Shown in pieces: positions 36,570-45,361 of a stretch of 64,000 bases of DNA; positions within the stretch are counted from its first letter, which is position 1, and every line of letters begins with the position of its first letter. Made by a program: the position numbers and the translations under genes. This stretch comes from Bacteroidota bacterium (lineage in GTDB: Bacteria; Bacteroidota; Bacteroidia; Bacteroidales; GCA-2748055): assembly GCA_024640885.1 (NCBI GenBank), contig JAHEEC010000004.1:13488-77487 (forward strand), read 5' to 3'. The notes under the pieces were generated by a model. That model worked only from the letters and a program-made list of their open reading frames with translations. It ran no database searches and had not been told where the DNA came from.

Positions 36570-38915
36570 TTACCTTATTATCACAGCATTTTCGGGACAT
36601 ACCTGCCTGCACCCGTCACACTGGATGCACAGCTCATTGTCCACCACATGTTTCTCATGGGGCTTGAAAGCGATGGCATCCACCGGACAGTCCTGGGCGC
36701 ATAATGTACAGCCAATGCAGTCATCCGTAATCTCATATTTGATCAGCGCCTTGCATCTCCCGGCCGGACACTCCCCCCTGATGTGGGCCTCATACTCTTC
36801 CCTGAAGTACCTGAGGGTGGAGAGGATGGGATTTGGCGCCGTCCTGCACAGTCCGCACAGGCTCCCTTTCCTGGTCCATCCGGCCAGGTGCTCAAGGTTT
36901 ACCAGGTCCTCTTCAGTTCCCTTGCCGGCGGTGATCTTTTCCAGGATCTCAAGCATCCGCTTGGTTCCAATGCGGCCGAAACTGCATTTACCGCATGCCT
37001 CATTCTGTGTAAAAGTGAGGAAATAGCGGGCAATATCCACCATGCAGTCCCTGTCATCGAGCACCACCAGTCCCCCGGAGCCCATCATGGCCCCCACCTC
37101 GCTGAGGGATTCGAAATCGATGGGTGTATCGGACTTCCAGGAGGGCACGCACCCCCCGGAGGGGCCACCGATCTGTACAGCCTTGAAACTCCTCCCGTCG
37201 GCCACTCCCCCTCCGATCTCCTCCACCACTTCCCGTACGGTCATTCCCATGGGAACCTCGATGAGCCCGCCCCGGGCCACCTTGCCTGCCAGTGCGAAGA
37301 CCTTGGTGCCCCTTGATTTCTCGGTGCCGATCCGGTTGAATGCCCCCGCCGAGTTCTTGATAATATAGGCGATCTGTGCAAATGTTTCTGTGTTGTTCAC
37401 CAGCGTGGGCTGTCCCCACAATCCCTTTACCGCAGGAAAGGGGGGCCTGATCCTCGGGAATCCCCTTTTCCCTTCAATGGATTCCATGAGGGCGGTCTCC
37501 TCCCCGCAGACAAACGCACCGGCGCCCTGGTATACTGTCAGATCAAAATCGAACCCGGTCCCCAGGATATTTTTTCCCAGGTAACCCCCGGCACGGCAAA
37601 TTTCTATGGCTTGCAGCACACGGTTTACCGCAAGGGGGTACTCCGCCCTGATATAGAGAATCCCTTCCCGGGCCCCTACGGCATAACCTGCGGCGATCAT
37701 CCCCTCCAGGATTCGGTAGGGATAGGATTCAAGCAACATCCGGTCCATAAAGGCCCCCGGATCCCCTTCATCCCCGTTGCAGATCACATATTTTGTATCG
37801 CTGCGGCTGGCAGCCACCATCTTCCATTTTTGTCCCGTGGGGAACCCGGCTCCTCCCCTTCCCCTGATCCCGCTTTCGGTGATCTCCTGGATCACCTGTT
37901 CGGGGCTCATCTCCTTCAGCACCTTTGTCAATCCCCTGAATCCGTTTCGCTGCTTGTACTCTTCCACATCAATGGGATTGATGACCCCCCTGAATTCTGT
38001 GGCCATGGGCACCTGCTTTCCAAGGAAGGAGGAGACATGCTTTTCCCTTACATCAAGGGAATACCTCTCCACCCCGAGCCACCTGCTGTCATCACGGACC
38101 GAATCGGCGGCCTGGAGCAGTTTGCCGGAGATCCGCCTCAGGAACCCCTTTGGCTGAAAATGATTTTCAACGATCTGCTCCACATCGGCAGCCTTTACCT
38201 TTGAATAGAGGGTGGGCTCCCCCTCTGTGGGTACGATCTCCACCAGGGGTACCTGGTGACACATCCCCACACACCCCACATGTTTCAGCTTCACATTCAG
38301 ACCCTGCCTGTCGATGGTATCCCTCAGGGTATCCCTGATCTCATCGCTTCCGCTGGCCACGCAGCATGAACCCAGGCCGATCCGTATCTCTCCCTTCACC
38401 TCGCTGCCGTCGGCATATTTGTACCGTTTCTTCTTCCCTTCCGTCTTCTGGCTCTCAAAATCACGAAGGATGGAACCCACACTGGAGGTGGTTACATGTC
38501 CGTAGGTCACCTGGTCGATCTGGACCACCGGGGCCAGTGTGCAACATCCCAGGCAGTTGACTTTTTCAACCGTGTAGCTCCCCGAAGCGGTGGTGTCCTC
38601 ATGCCCCTCAAGGTCCAGTTCCCGTTTCATGGAGTCGTAGACCTGCTCGGCCCCCTTTACGTGGCAGGCGGTTCCCACGCACACCTTGATCATGTGTTTT
38701 CCTGCGGGTGTGAACCTGAACTGGGAATAGAAACTGGCCACACCCACGATGCGTGCCGGAGTGATCTCTGATATCTCGCACACCCTCCTCAGGGCCTCTT
38801 CCGGAAGGTAATTATAGCGCTCCTGTATGGCCTGTAACACGGGAATCACCGCATTCTGGCTCTTCCCCAGCTTCTCTATGATCTGATCTATATCTCTTAA
38901 CTCAACTTCCGCCAT
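36570..38915 (-). CDS. HydC-HydB-like (NuoE-NuoF) fusion, NADH-oxidising flavin/iron-sulfur subunit
   Basis: The 781 residues form four modules. A NuoE/HydC thioredoxin-like [2Fe-2S] domain has Cys 79, 84, 121 and 125. A second thioredoxin-like domain as in HydB has Cys 184/185, 215 and 219. A NuoF domain (~300-700) has the FMN/NADH loop RGRGGAGFPTG at 351-361 and GAGAFVCGEETAL. A C-terminal pair of [4Fe-4S] clusters follows (CIGCTLCAQDCP, CIQCDGCRQVCP). HydB and HydC are normally separate proteins. The NuoF N3-type cluster is odd: C641-x2-C644 then Gly at 647 where Cys is expected, and later C687-x2-C690, with an extra Cys. It should exchange electrons between NADH and FeS carriers. No hydrogenase catalytic subunit lies in the window. 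Confidence 0.9.
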   Translation of the reverse strand: MAEVELRDIDQIIEKLGKSQNAVIPVLQAIQERYNYLPEEALRRVCEISEITPARIVGVASFYSQFRFTPAGKHMIKVCVGTACHVKGAEQVYDSMKRELDLEGHEDTTASGSYTVEKVNCLGCCTLAPVVQIDQVTYGHVTTSSVGSILRDFESQKTEGKKKRYKYADGSEVKGEIRIGLGSCCVASGSDEIRDTLRDTIDRQGLNVKLKHVGCVGMCHQVPLVEIVPTEGEPTLYSKVKAADVEQIVENHFQPKGFLRRISGKLLQAADSVRDDSRWLGVERYSLDVREKHVSSFLGKQVPMATEFRGVINPIDVEEYKQRNGFRGLTKVLKEMSPEQVIQEITESGIRGRGGAGFPTGQKWKMVAASRSDTKYVICNGDEGDPGAFMDRMLLESYPYRILEGMIAAGYAVGAREGILYIRAEYPLAVNRVLQAIEICRAGGYLGKNILGTGFDFDLTVYQGAGAFVCGEETALMESIEGKRGFPRIRPPFPAVKGLWGQPTLVNNTETFAQIAYIIKNSAGAFNRIGTEKSRGTKVFALAGKVARGGLIEVPMGMTVREVVEEIGGGVADGRSFKAVQIGGPSGGCVPSWKSDTPIDFESLSEVGAMMGSGGLVVLDDRDCMVDIARYFLTFTQNEACGKCSFGRIGTKRMLEILEKITAGKGTEEDLVNLEHLAGWTRKGSLCGLCRTAPNPILSTLRYFREEYEAHIRGECPAGRCKALIKYEITDDCIGCTLCAQDCPVDAIAFKPHEKHVVDNELCIQCDGCRQVCPENAVIIR

Positions 38916-38931
38916 GTTCCCTTGCTATCTC

Positions 38932-38985
38932 CCAAACTTTCAACATTACAACTTTACAAACTACTGGACTTTATGACTTTACTTG
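38932..38985 (-). repeat. AAAGT-type short repeat tract, junction B
   Basis: Read on the minus strand: AAAGTCAT, AAAGTCC, then AAAGTTGT, AATGTTG, AAAGTTTG, within the spacer between the membrane propeller gene and the NuoEF-like gene. The tract ends about 17 bases before the ATG at 38915. Confidence 0.6.
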
Positions 38986-38988
38986 CTG

Positions 38989-40842
38989 TCACTGCCCGAT
39001 GCCATAGAGGTGGCTGTCACCCCTGAGGTATACCATCCCGTCCGAAAATACCGGGAGCGCGTACCCCGACTCACCCAGATCCGGTTCACCAATGAGCGTA
39101 CCCGACCGGTCGGCTTTCAGGATGTGCATCACACCCCCCACATCCATGGCATAAAGTTTTCCATCGGCGACCATGGGCGAGGAATAGAATCCGTCATTGA
39201 ACTCCTTTTCCCAGACTTTCGCGCCCGACTTCGCATCGTAACACACCAGCACTCCGTAGCTGGTGGCCACCCATAGCAATCCGTTATAGGCCACGGGACT
39301 GGCCACCTCTGCCAGGTATTCGTCATCCTCCCAGGTAAAGGTGGTTCCCGCCTGGGGCTTTACGGCCACCAGCCTGGCATATTCATTGGTGGCAAAGACA
39401 AGGCCCTCTCCATATGCAATGGAGGGTGCCACTTCGCCCATCATGGCCTCCACTTTCCAGATCTCGGCGCCGGTTGCCAGGTCGTTGCCCATCACATAGG
39501 GATCTGCCGAGGTGACCACCTGAATCTTCCCGCCCGCCTCGACAAGTGCCGGGGATGCCCAGGAGATATGCACCGGCCGCTGCACATCCCACAGGGTCTC
39601 TCCGTTTGCCGTATTGAGGGCAAGCAACCTGCCCCCGCTGTTGGTATCATACTGGATCACCAGTTTGTTTTCCCACACCTGGAGCGAGGAGGAGTGGCCG
39701 TAATGGTTGCCGGGAACCCCCAGGTTCCTTCCCCACACCTTGTTGCCATTCAGGTCGAAGGCAATCACATCGCCGGTGGCAAAAATGGCATATACCCTTT
39801 TCCCGTCCACGGCCATGGTAGGTGCTGCCAGGCCCGTATCTTCGGTCACCTTCGGGGCAGTGGCCGGTGAACCCGGGATACCGGTGACCGCCTTCTCCCA
39901 GAGCAGCTGGCCCGTAAGCCGGTTGTAGCAGGCCACAATCCTTGACTGGCTGTCTCCTCCTGATATGAACAGCTTATCGCCCCAGATGACAGGCGAATTA
40001 AAACCTGGCTTGGAGAAGGCTACCTTCCATTTAATATTATCACCGGTGGAGCCGTTCCAGCTCACCGGAATATTTTTTGAGTATGAAACTCCCAATCCCT
40101 GGAATCCCCGGAATGTGGCATGGTTCTTCTTAAAATCCTCGCGGTTGAAAGGGGTGGAGGCGGCAACAGCGGCTGAGGGAGCCTGGTTTGCACCGGTCCC
40201 TTCATCGGGAAGTCCTTCCTGTCCTTCTGCCACGACTGCCACGGCCTGTCCCGTTTCGGTTCCAGGGGCACCGGCTAAAGCTGACGTATCCCCGGCTGTT
40301 CCGAATACATCGATCACCTCCACGCCTGTCTCCACTGGCGCGGCCTCGCCTGATGCGCCCATTCCCTGGTAACCTTTCAGATAATCATTGCTCACATAGG
40401 CAGCCACCAGTGAGAGCCCCAGGATTAGACCGCCCGAAAGGAACAGCCAGTACTGGGCGTTGGCCCTTGCTTTCAGGAGTTGTTCGGTAACCTCCCCGGG
40501 CTGCTCGATCCCGGACCGAAGGTCGGTGTGGACCTTCACTGAGACCGCCAGGATAATCCCCCCCACCAGCAGCAGCCAGGTACCGGTCCTGATCTGCCAG
40601 CGGGCTGTAAAGTATGCCTTGCGTGCCAGAAGGTCAAAACTCCGGATCTCTTCCTTCAACTCCTCGTTGTTGGGTTCCCCGGACAACCGTTCCACCAGGG
40701 CCACAATGGTCTTGCTTTCCAGGGGCTCATTCTGTTTCATGTGCCAGAAATTGAGCAGGAGAAGCAGGGCCACCACCCCGCAGAATATCCCCGATACAAG
40801 CGATGCCCTGTAGGCTATTTTCAGTTTTGTATTATTATCCAT
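38989..40842 (-). CDS. Membrane-anchored PQQ-type beta-propeller protein
   Basis: This 617-residue protein has three hydrophobic segments at ~13-31, 87-103 and 130-150. A low-complexity Ala/Gly/Glu linker (~155-240) follows, then a propeller of PQQ-type repeats (~245-617). Repeat examples are IVACYNRLTGQLLWEKAV, LLALNTANGETLWDV and VLVCYDAKSGAKVWEKEF. Three membrane helices place the N-terminus and the propeller on opposite sides of the inner membrane. There is no heme motif. The gene lies between the NosR/NapH-like membrane ferredoxin and the NuoEF-like fusion, so it may anchor or scaffold a membrane redox complex. Confidence 0.8.
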   Translation of the reverse strand: MDNNTKLKIAYRASLVSGIFCGVVALLLLLNFWHMKQNEPLESKTIVALVERLSGEPNNEELKEEIRSFDLLARKAYFTARWQIRTGTWLLLVGGIILAVSVKVHTDLRSGIEQPGEVTEQLLKARANAQYWLFLSGGLILGLSLVAAYVSNDYLKGYQGMGASGEAAPVETGVEVIDVFGTAGDTSALAGAPGTETGQAVAVVAEGQEGLPDEGTGANQAPSAAVAASTPFNREDFKKNHATFRGFQGLGVSYSKNIPVSWNGSTGDNIKWKVAFSKPGFNSPVIWGDKLFISGGDSQSRIVACYNRLTGQLLWEKAVTGIPGSPATAPKVTEDTGLAAPTMAVDGKRVYAIFATGDVIAFDLNGNKVWGRNLGVPGNHYGHSSSLQVWENKLVIQYDTNSGGRLLALNTANGETLWDVQRPVHISWASPALVEAGGKIQVVTSADPYVMGNDLATGAEIWKVEAMMGEVAPSIAYGEGLVFATNEYARLVAVKPQAGTTFTWEDDEYLAEVASPVAYNGLLWVATSYGVLVCYDAKSGAKVWEKEFNDGFYSSPMVADGKLYAMDVGGVMHILKADRSGTLIGEPDLGESGYALPVFSDGMVYLRGDSHLYGIGQ

Positions 40843-40843
40843 G

Positions 40844-40878
40844 CTTTACAACTTTACAACTTTACAATTTTGGGACTT
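40844..40878 (-). repeat. AAAGTTGT octamer tract, junction C
   Basis: On the minus strand three near-perfect copies of AAAGTTGT run up to the ATG at 40842 of the membrane propeller gene. The tract also covers the stop region of the membrane ferredoxin gene. It is the clearest octamer array in the window. Confidence 0.7.
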
Positions 40879-42148
40879 TTTCCACCGGGCAAAAATCCAT
40901 GCATCTTCCGCAGCTGAAACAATCCCCCTTGTGCGGTTCATAATCCTCCCTCCTCCTGAACACCACCTGGTTCATCAACGTGATCCCCAGTGCCAGTCCG
41001 ATGAATCCTCCAAATGCCCAGCCTCCCTTTTTAAATTTATTGCGGATCACTGTGGCCCTTTCAACCAGCTGATCAAAGGTCTCCCCCGATTTCAGGAATG
41101 CCTGGATATCCAGGTTCTCCTCGTCCTGCCTCAACTCCGGACTCTTGATCATCAACTCGGCCAGGTACACATCATTATGAACCCGGCTCATGAATATGTG
41201 GGATTTGTATCCGATCCATCCCCCTGCGAGGGTAAGGACCGGGATCAACACGATATAGAGGATGAATTTCCTCAGGTTCCTTCTGGACACTTCCGGGCTC
41301 CTGTATTCCGGGTCCACCGGATATTCGATGGCATCAAAGGGACAGGAATCCTTGCAGAGCTTGCACTTGATGCATTCCGAAGGTGTAATGGAGAGGTGCC
41401 ATTTGGAGAACCTGGAGAGCCAGCCCAGCAGTACTCCGTAGGGACAGAACACCCGGCAGTAGGGACGGGCATAGAACATTCCGAGGATCAGGAAGGTGAT
41501 GCCCAGGAAGATCATCAGGAACGGGCCATCCATCCTGAAGATGCCCACGAAGGGATCGTAGCGGCAGATGATAAAATCGCTTCCGGTGGCCGCAAAAAGG
41601 ATGGACAAACCCAGGTATATGACAGGGATGAATCCAAGGGTCTTCCTGATCCAGCTTGGAATGGAGATGGGATTGACCACCAGGAGGTCCTGGATGGCCC
41701 CAAGCGGGCATGCAGCCGCACAGAATGTCCTTCCGAAAAAGAGGGCGAAGAGCAGGGGCAGCAGGAAGAAGAGCAGTGCGGTCAGGGAGATGGCATAGGT
41801 GGGATCAAAAATGGAAAGGGCCACATTCTGAATGGCCCCGATGGAGCAGATACACCCGTCCCGGTAAAATCCAAAATAGGCCAGTGAAAAGAGGGAAAGC
41901 CAGAGCAATCCCTTCCGGGACCTTTTCCGGATGGCGAGCCAGGAGGCCAGGGACAATACTGCCAGCAACACGAACACGTCGAAATATTCCAGTGCAATGG
42001 CCCTGGGTTCCGGTGTGGTGGGGCTGGGTTGTACATACCCCGAATCAAATTCAGGTTTGGGAAACCGCTGCTGGGCGGCGAGAAAATTCCCGGCCAGCAT
42101 GGAAAGCAGGAGCAGCAGGAGCGCAATGGTTCGGGTCCTTTTCCCCAT
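40862..42148 (-). CDS. NosR/NapH-like membrane polyferredoxin
   Basis: The ATG at 42148, one base before the preceding stop, gives 428 residues and a signal-like first helix. About six membrane segments carry paired CxxxCP-type motifs (TFCAAACPLGA, PYCRVFCPYG), a DGCICSIGA motif and a RYDPFVGIFR motif. These are the layout of the membrane half of NosR and NirI and, more loosely, NapH. Two [4Fe-4S] ferredoxin motifs follow: CIKCKLCKDSCP and, at the extreme C-terminus, CFSCGRCMDFCP. The periplasmic FMN-binding domain of NosR is absent. It should carry electrons across or along the inner membrane, between the NuoEF/FAD proteins on one side and the exported ferredoxins encoded just upstream. Confidence 0.85.
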   Translation of the reverse strand: MGKRTRTIALLLLLLSMLAGNFLAAQQRFPKPEFDSGYVQPSPTTPEPRAIALEYFDVFVLLAVLSLASWLAIRKRSRKGLLWLSLFSLAYFGFYRDGCICSIGAIQNVALSIFDPTYAISLTALLFFLLPLLFALFFGRTFCAAACPLGAIQDLLVVNPISIPSWIRKTLGFIPVIYLGLSILFAATGSDFIICRYDPFVGIFRMDGPFLMIFLGITFLILGMFYARPYCRVFCPYGVLLGWLSRFSKWHLSITPSECIKCKLCKDSCPFDAIEYPVDPEYRSPEVSRRNLRKFILYIVLIPVLTLAGGWIGYKSHIFMSRVHNDVYLAELMIKSPELRQDEENLDIQAFLKSGETFDQLVERATVIRNKFKKGGWAFGGFIGLALGITLMNQVVFRRREDYEPHKGDCFSCGRCMDFCPVEKVPKL

Positions 42149-42149
42149 A

Positions 42150-42728
42150 TCAGCCCTCCTCCTCCTTGATGAAACTACCCTTGACCTTATAAGGTTCGTC
42201 GGCAGGAACCCGGCTGATGGCCTTTGACGGACAGGACCTTGCAATGGCACACTGGTTGCAGTTCAGGCATAGGTCATGCCTGATCTGCAGGTGCAAAGAG
42301 CCGTTCCCGAAAGAGGAGCAGCCTTTCACGCACTTGGCACATCCGATGCAAAGATCCTCGTCAATGACATATTCGAAATAGGGTTCCTCAATAAATCGGC
42401 GCTGGATGGCAGTGGTGGGGCACAGCTGGTTTTCCGCCCCGGTCTGAAGTTTTGCCCCGGGCTTAAAATATCCGCCACACAGGTCGCAATAGCCGCAAAG
42501 GTCATATGCATGTACACATTTTACTGCCGAATCGGCCTTGACACACTCGGTGGCGCAGCGGCCGCACTGGGTGCACTTGAAAGGATCGATCTGCCATACA
42601 TAGTCCTTCCCCGTGGATGAACGGGCCAGGGTCAGGACACCGGTCCCGAGGACTGTCAACCCCAGGGTAAGCCTCACCCCGTTATTGATAAATTCCCTCC
42701 TGTTGTAACCCTTATCCTTTTTGTCCAT
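42150..42728 (-). CDS. Tat-type exported polyferredoxin (NapG-like)
   Basis: The ATG at 42728 (192 residues) puts a twin-arginine-like NRREFINNGVRLTLGL at the N-terminus. The mature protein has multiple cysteine clusters: CTQCGRCATEC, then CVHAYDLCGYCDLCGG, CIGCAKCVKGC and CLNCNQCAIARSCP. These fit three or four [4Fe-4S] centres. NapG and related periplasmic ferredoxins have a similar plan and work with NapH-type membrane partners. It overlaps the preceding small gene by 17 bases and is followed after one base by the membrane polyferredoxin. Confidence 0.83.
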   Translation of the reverse strand: MDKKDKGYNRREFINNGVRLTLGLTVLGTGVLTLARSSTGKDYVWQIDPFKCTQCGRCATECVKADSAVKCVHAYDLCGYCDLCGGYFKPGAKLQTGAENQLCPTTAIQRRFIEEPYFEYVIDEDLCIGCAKCVKGCSSFGNGSLHLQIRHDLCLNCNQCAIARSCPSKAISRVPADEPYKVKGSFIKEEEG

Positions 42729-42918
42729 AATTGCGGGTATTTTCTGCTTCCGGTAAATCACATCTCTTCAGTTTATTGCAGCTCCTGCACTGGAAGTCAT
42801 CGGAGCACGCTTCACCGAGGACCACCTGTCTTCTTGACACCAGGATCCCTCCCAGTGCGAAAAGCACAGCCACCAGGCCGCCCCGGGCCGCACGGTTTAA
42901 GAAATATCTTCTATCCAT
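42712..42918 (-). CDS. Small Tat-type membrane-anchored cysteine protein
   Basis: From the ATG at 42918 the product is 68 residues: a twin-arginine-like MDRRYFLNRAARGG, one hydrophobic segment, and a short tail with ACSDDFQCRSCNKLKRCDLP. The four Cys (C-x4-C-x2-C-x5-C) could ligate one FeS cluster or metal. I do not recognise a named family. It overlaps the NHL gene upstream by 8 bases and the polyferredoxin gene downstream by 17, so it is very probably translated and part of the same complex. Confidence 0.7.
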   Translation of the reverse strand: MDRRYFLNRAARGGLVAVLFALGGILVSRRQVVLGEACSDDFQCRSCNKLKRCDLPEAENTRNYGQKG

Positions 42919-43879
42919 TGCCTTTGGGTTCAAAAATTCTTACCATATCCCTGTCAAAATCAAGGGCATAAATGATACCCTGTGTATCAACGCATACATC
43001 AGGGGCCTTCCCCTCCTCCTTGAAGAGCCTGGGGGGAGCCACCACACTTAAGAGTTTCCCGGATTGGTCATAGATCTTGATCCGAACGATCCCCTTCTCG
43101 CTGGTGACAAAGGAGCCATCTCCCAGCACGGTGATCCTTGCGGGATTACAACATCCCATGAATCCTTCAATATCGAAGGAGGTATTCTCCCAGAAACCCC
43201 TCAACCGCCCTTCGTCGGTGTAATTTTCGATGGAATGTTTGCCGGGATTCACCACCCACAATTCCCCGAAACCATTCACCACCAGGTCAAAATTGGCACT
43301 GGGCACAATAAATCCGTGGCCATCGTCCGTTTCCGATTTGCCCTCAAATTCTCCCTGGATCTCCCCGCTGCTGTTATAGATTACCACCTTCCTGTTGCCT
43401 GCGTCTGCCACATAGACCCGCTCCCCCTTGATGGCCAGCGAAGTGACCACGGCACGTTCACCCAGTCCGCTCCACTGATCAAGCAGCAATCCGCCATGGC
43501 TGTATTTTGCCACAAAATCATTGTACCCCACATAGAGGTACTTCTCATCCGCGGCAATGCATGTGGAATTGGGCAGAATGGCGTAGAGGCCTTCAGGGGT
43601 TCCAGCCCTGGAGATCACCGCAAGCGAGGAATCGCACGCGATGAACAGGGTGTCATTAAAACAGCATATTCCGGATGCTTTAAGGGATCCCAGCGAAAAG
43701 TTTCGCGTCTCCAGGTGGGAGATAAGTTTTTCATCCACATCCCTGTATTGATCCACATCCAGGGCATATGGATTCTCTCCGCGCCGGTCGGGACGCTTGG
43801 TGAGGAAATCGAACAGGATCACACCGATGATAACTGCCAGGATCACAAGTACCACTATGGTCAGGCTTCTCTTTTTCAT
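42911..43879 (-). CDS. Membrane-anchored NHL/six-bladed beta-propeller protein
   Basis: The protein has 322 residues with an N-terminal anchor (KKRSLTIVVLVILAVIIGVILF). A propeller with NHL-like blades follows, for example VTSLAIKGERVYVADAGNRKVVIYNSSG, and further blades ending near GIIYALDFDRDMVRIFEP. Several Cys (ICCFND, STCIAAD, MGCCNPARI) are scattered and lack a cluster motif, apart from the CC pairs. Such propellers usually bind proteins or small ligands. The position between the PQQ-type propellers and the ferredoxin genes suggests a periplasmic scaffold role in the same assembly. Confidence 0.8.
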   Translation of the reverse strand: MKKRSLTIVVLVILAVIIGVILFDFLTKRPDRRGENPYALDVDQYRDVDEKLISHLETRNFSLGSLKASGICCFNDTLFIACDSSLAVISRAGTPEGLYAILPNSTCIAADEKYLYVGYNDFVAKYSHGGLLLDQWSGLGERAVVTSLAIKGERVYVADAGNRKVVIYNSSGEIQGEFEGKSETDDGHGFIVPSANFDLVVNGFGELWVVNPGKHSIENYTDEGRLRGFWENTSFDIEGFMGCCNPARITVLGDGSFVTSEKGIVRIKIYDQSGKLLSVVAPPRLFKEEGKAPDVCVDTQGIIYALDFDRDMVRIFEPKGNG

Positions 43880-43905
43880 GGTTGTCCCCGTTAAATTAGA
43901 TATCC

Positions 43906-45333
43906 TTATTGCCTTTGGGCTGCCATATCCAGGCAGACCATTGTTTTTGAATCCCTCATCACCAGGTATCCGTCGGCGATGGCAAGAGGTCCCCAGGCAT
44001 CGTTCCCTTCCAGGACCCTGTAGCTGTCCAGTTCAATGTACTCCCGGGTACTGGGCCTGGCGATGGTGAGGGTGGCGTCGTCGTTCAAAATAAAGAGTTT
44101 GTTATCCGCAAGGATGAACGGGCCCAGTCCAAATCGCTTGTCCTGCCCGCTGGACCAGACGACTTTTGTAAAATCATCGGGATGAACGCATACCAGCTGG
44201 TTTCTCAGCGGCCCAGCATCCTTTGGAAGGATTCCCAGGAAGTACCCGTTATACTCCAGGGGGGTTTGTTGCTCGCAAGCAAGGCCGTCTTTGGGGGCAT
44301 ACTCTTTTAACACCTCCACATTGAACAGCTCTCCGGATTTGACCACCTTCAGCACCATGGATCCAGCGCCATACCCGGCTGTTAAAAATACCTTTCCGTC
44401 CGGCAAACAGACCGGTGATGGCGCCACCACCTGGTGATTCCAGGCCGTGGTCTGCCAGAGGATCTCTCCTGCCCTGGGGCCATCGGCAGCCACCCCGCAA
44501 ACTCCCCCGAAGGCACTGTATACATACATTCTCACCCCTCCCAGTTCCCATGGTACGATGGAGGAATGGGACATTTCCCAGCCCAGCTCATTGGGAGTTT
44601 CCCACAATACTTCCCCACTCTCCATGTCCAGTGCGGCCATGAGGGATGTTCCGCCGAGTGCGATAACGGCTTTCCCTTCATCGATCAGCGGGCACTGCCC
44701 GGTGTACCAGAGCGGGATCTTGGCGCCATAATCCTTTTCCACATTCAGGCCCCAGAGGAATTCACCATCCTGCCTCCTCACACACATGACATGGCTGCGG
44801 GGACCGATGGTCAGGACAAAATCTTCGGTTATGGCAGGGACCGTGCGGGACATGCCGTGGTTCCTCTTCAGGTTAATTTTATACCCCCTTTTCCAGATCT
44901 CCCTTCCATCCACCAGTGAAAAGCATCGCAGGACGTCGGCCCGTTCAGTTTCATCATAATCCATCACGTAGACGGCTCCCTTGTAAATGGCAGCCCCGGC
45001 GTGTCCCTCACCCAGCTCGACCGACCACAGGATGTGCGGACCCTCAGCCGGGAAGTGATCGATGAGGGCAACTTTTGACTGGCTGATGTTATCAAAATTG
45101 GCTCCCCGGAAGCGTGGCCAGCTCTCCTGCAGGTCACTTTCAAGGGTTCCCATCTGTTCGAAATAGGCACCAATATCAATGTCGGCGATCACCCTGCTGG
45201 CGCCCCGGTTATCAAGCCCCGGCTGGGTGGTCACAAAATCATCCACCGGGTCACTGGCGAGCCACCAGCCAAGGGAAATCAGCCCTGCCAGAACCAGTGA
45301 ACCTGTCACAATATTTGGTGCATTCACCCTCAT
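43906..45333 (-). CDS. PQQ-type beta-propeller protein, N-terminally anchored
   Basis: Of the 475 residues, an N-terminal hydrophobic segment (~9-26, IVTGSLVLAGLISLGWWLA) serves as anchor or signal. After a 50-residue lead comes WPRFRGANFDNIS, the entry motif shared with the other propellers here, then repeats such as VLRCFSLVDGREIWKRGY, LMAALDMESGEVLWETP and LVCVHPDDFTKVVWSSG. It follows the next propeller gene upstream by 5 bases and precedes the NHL gene by 26. Enzymatic activity is not indicated by any recognised residue set. Confidence 0.8.
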   Translation of the reverse strand: MRVNAPNIVTGSLVLAGLISLGWWLASDPVDDFVTTQPGLDNRGASRVIADIDIGAYFEQMGTLESDLQESWPRFRGANFDNISQSKVALIDHFPAEGPHILWSVELGEGHAGAAIYKGAVYVMDYDETERADVLRCFSLVDGREIWKRGYKINLKRNHGMSRTVPAITEDFVLTIGPRSHVMCVRRQDGEFLWGLNVEKDYGAKIPLWYTGQCPLIDEGKAVIALGGTSLMAALDMESGEVLWETPNELGWEMSHSSIVPWELGGVRMYVYSAFGGVCGVAADGPRAGEILWQTTAWNHQVVAPSPVCLPDGKVFLTAGYGAGSMVLKVVKSGELFNVEVLKEYAPKDGLACEQQTPLEYNGYFLGILPKDAGPLRNQLVCVHPDDFTKVVWSSGQDKRFGLGPFILADNKLFILNDDATLTIARPSTREYIELDSYRVLEGNDAWGPLAIADGYLVMRDSKTMVCLDMAAQRQ

Positions 45334-45361
45334 CCACTTTATGACTTTATGACTTTGTAAC
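45334..45361 (-). repeat. AAAGTCAT octamer tract, junction D
   Basis: On the minus strand AAAGTCAT-AAAGTCAT-AAAGTGG runs directly into the ATG at 45333. It spans the stop of the upstream propeller gene, so its last codons are made of the repeat. Confidence 0.62.

Noticed and set aside
34999-38915. Electron-bifurcating [FeFe] hydrogenase (HydABC)
   Set aside because: HydB- and HydC-like modules are present but there is no H-cluster subunit in the window. The neighbouring FAD protein lacks the L1/L2/L3 hydrogenase motifs.
34961-45361. CRISPR array
   Set aside because: The AAAGT tracts are short, direct and contiguous, without unique 30-40-base spacers; they also overlap start and stop codons.
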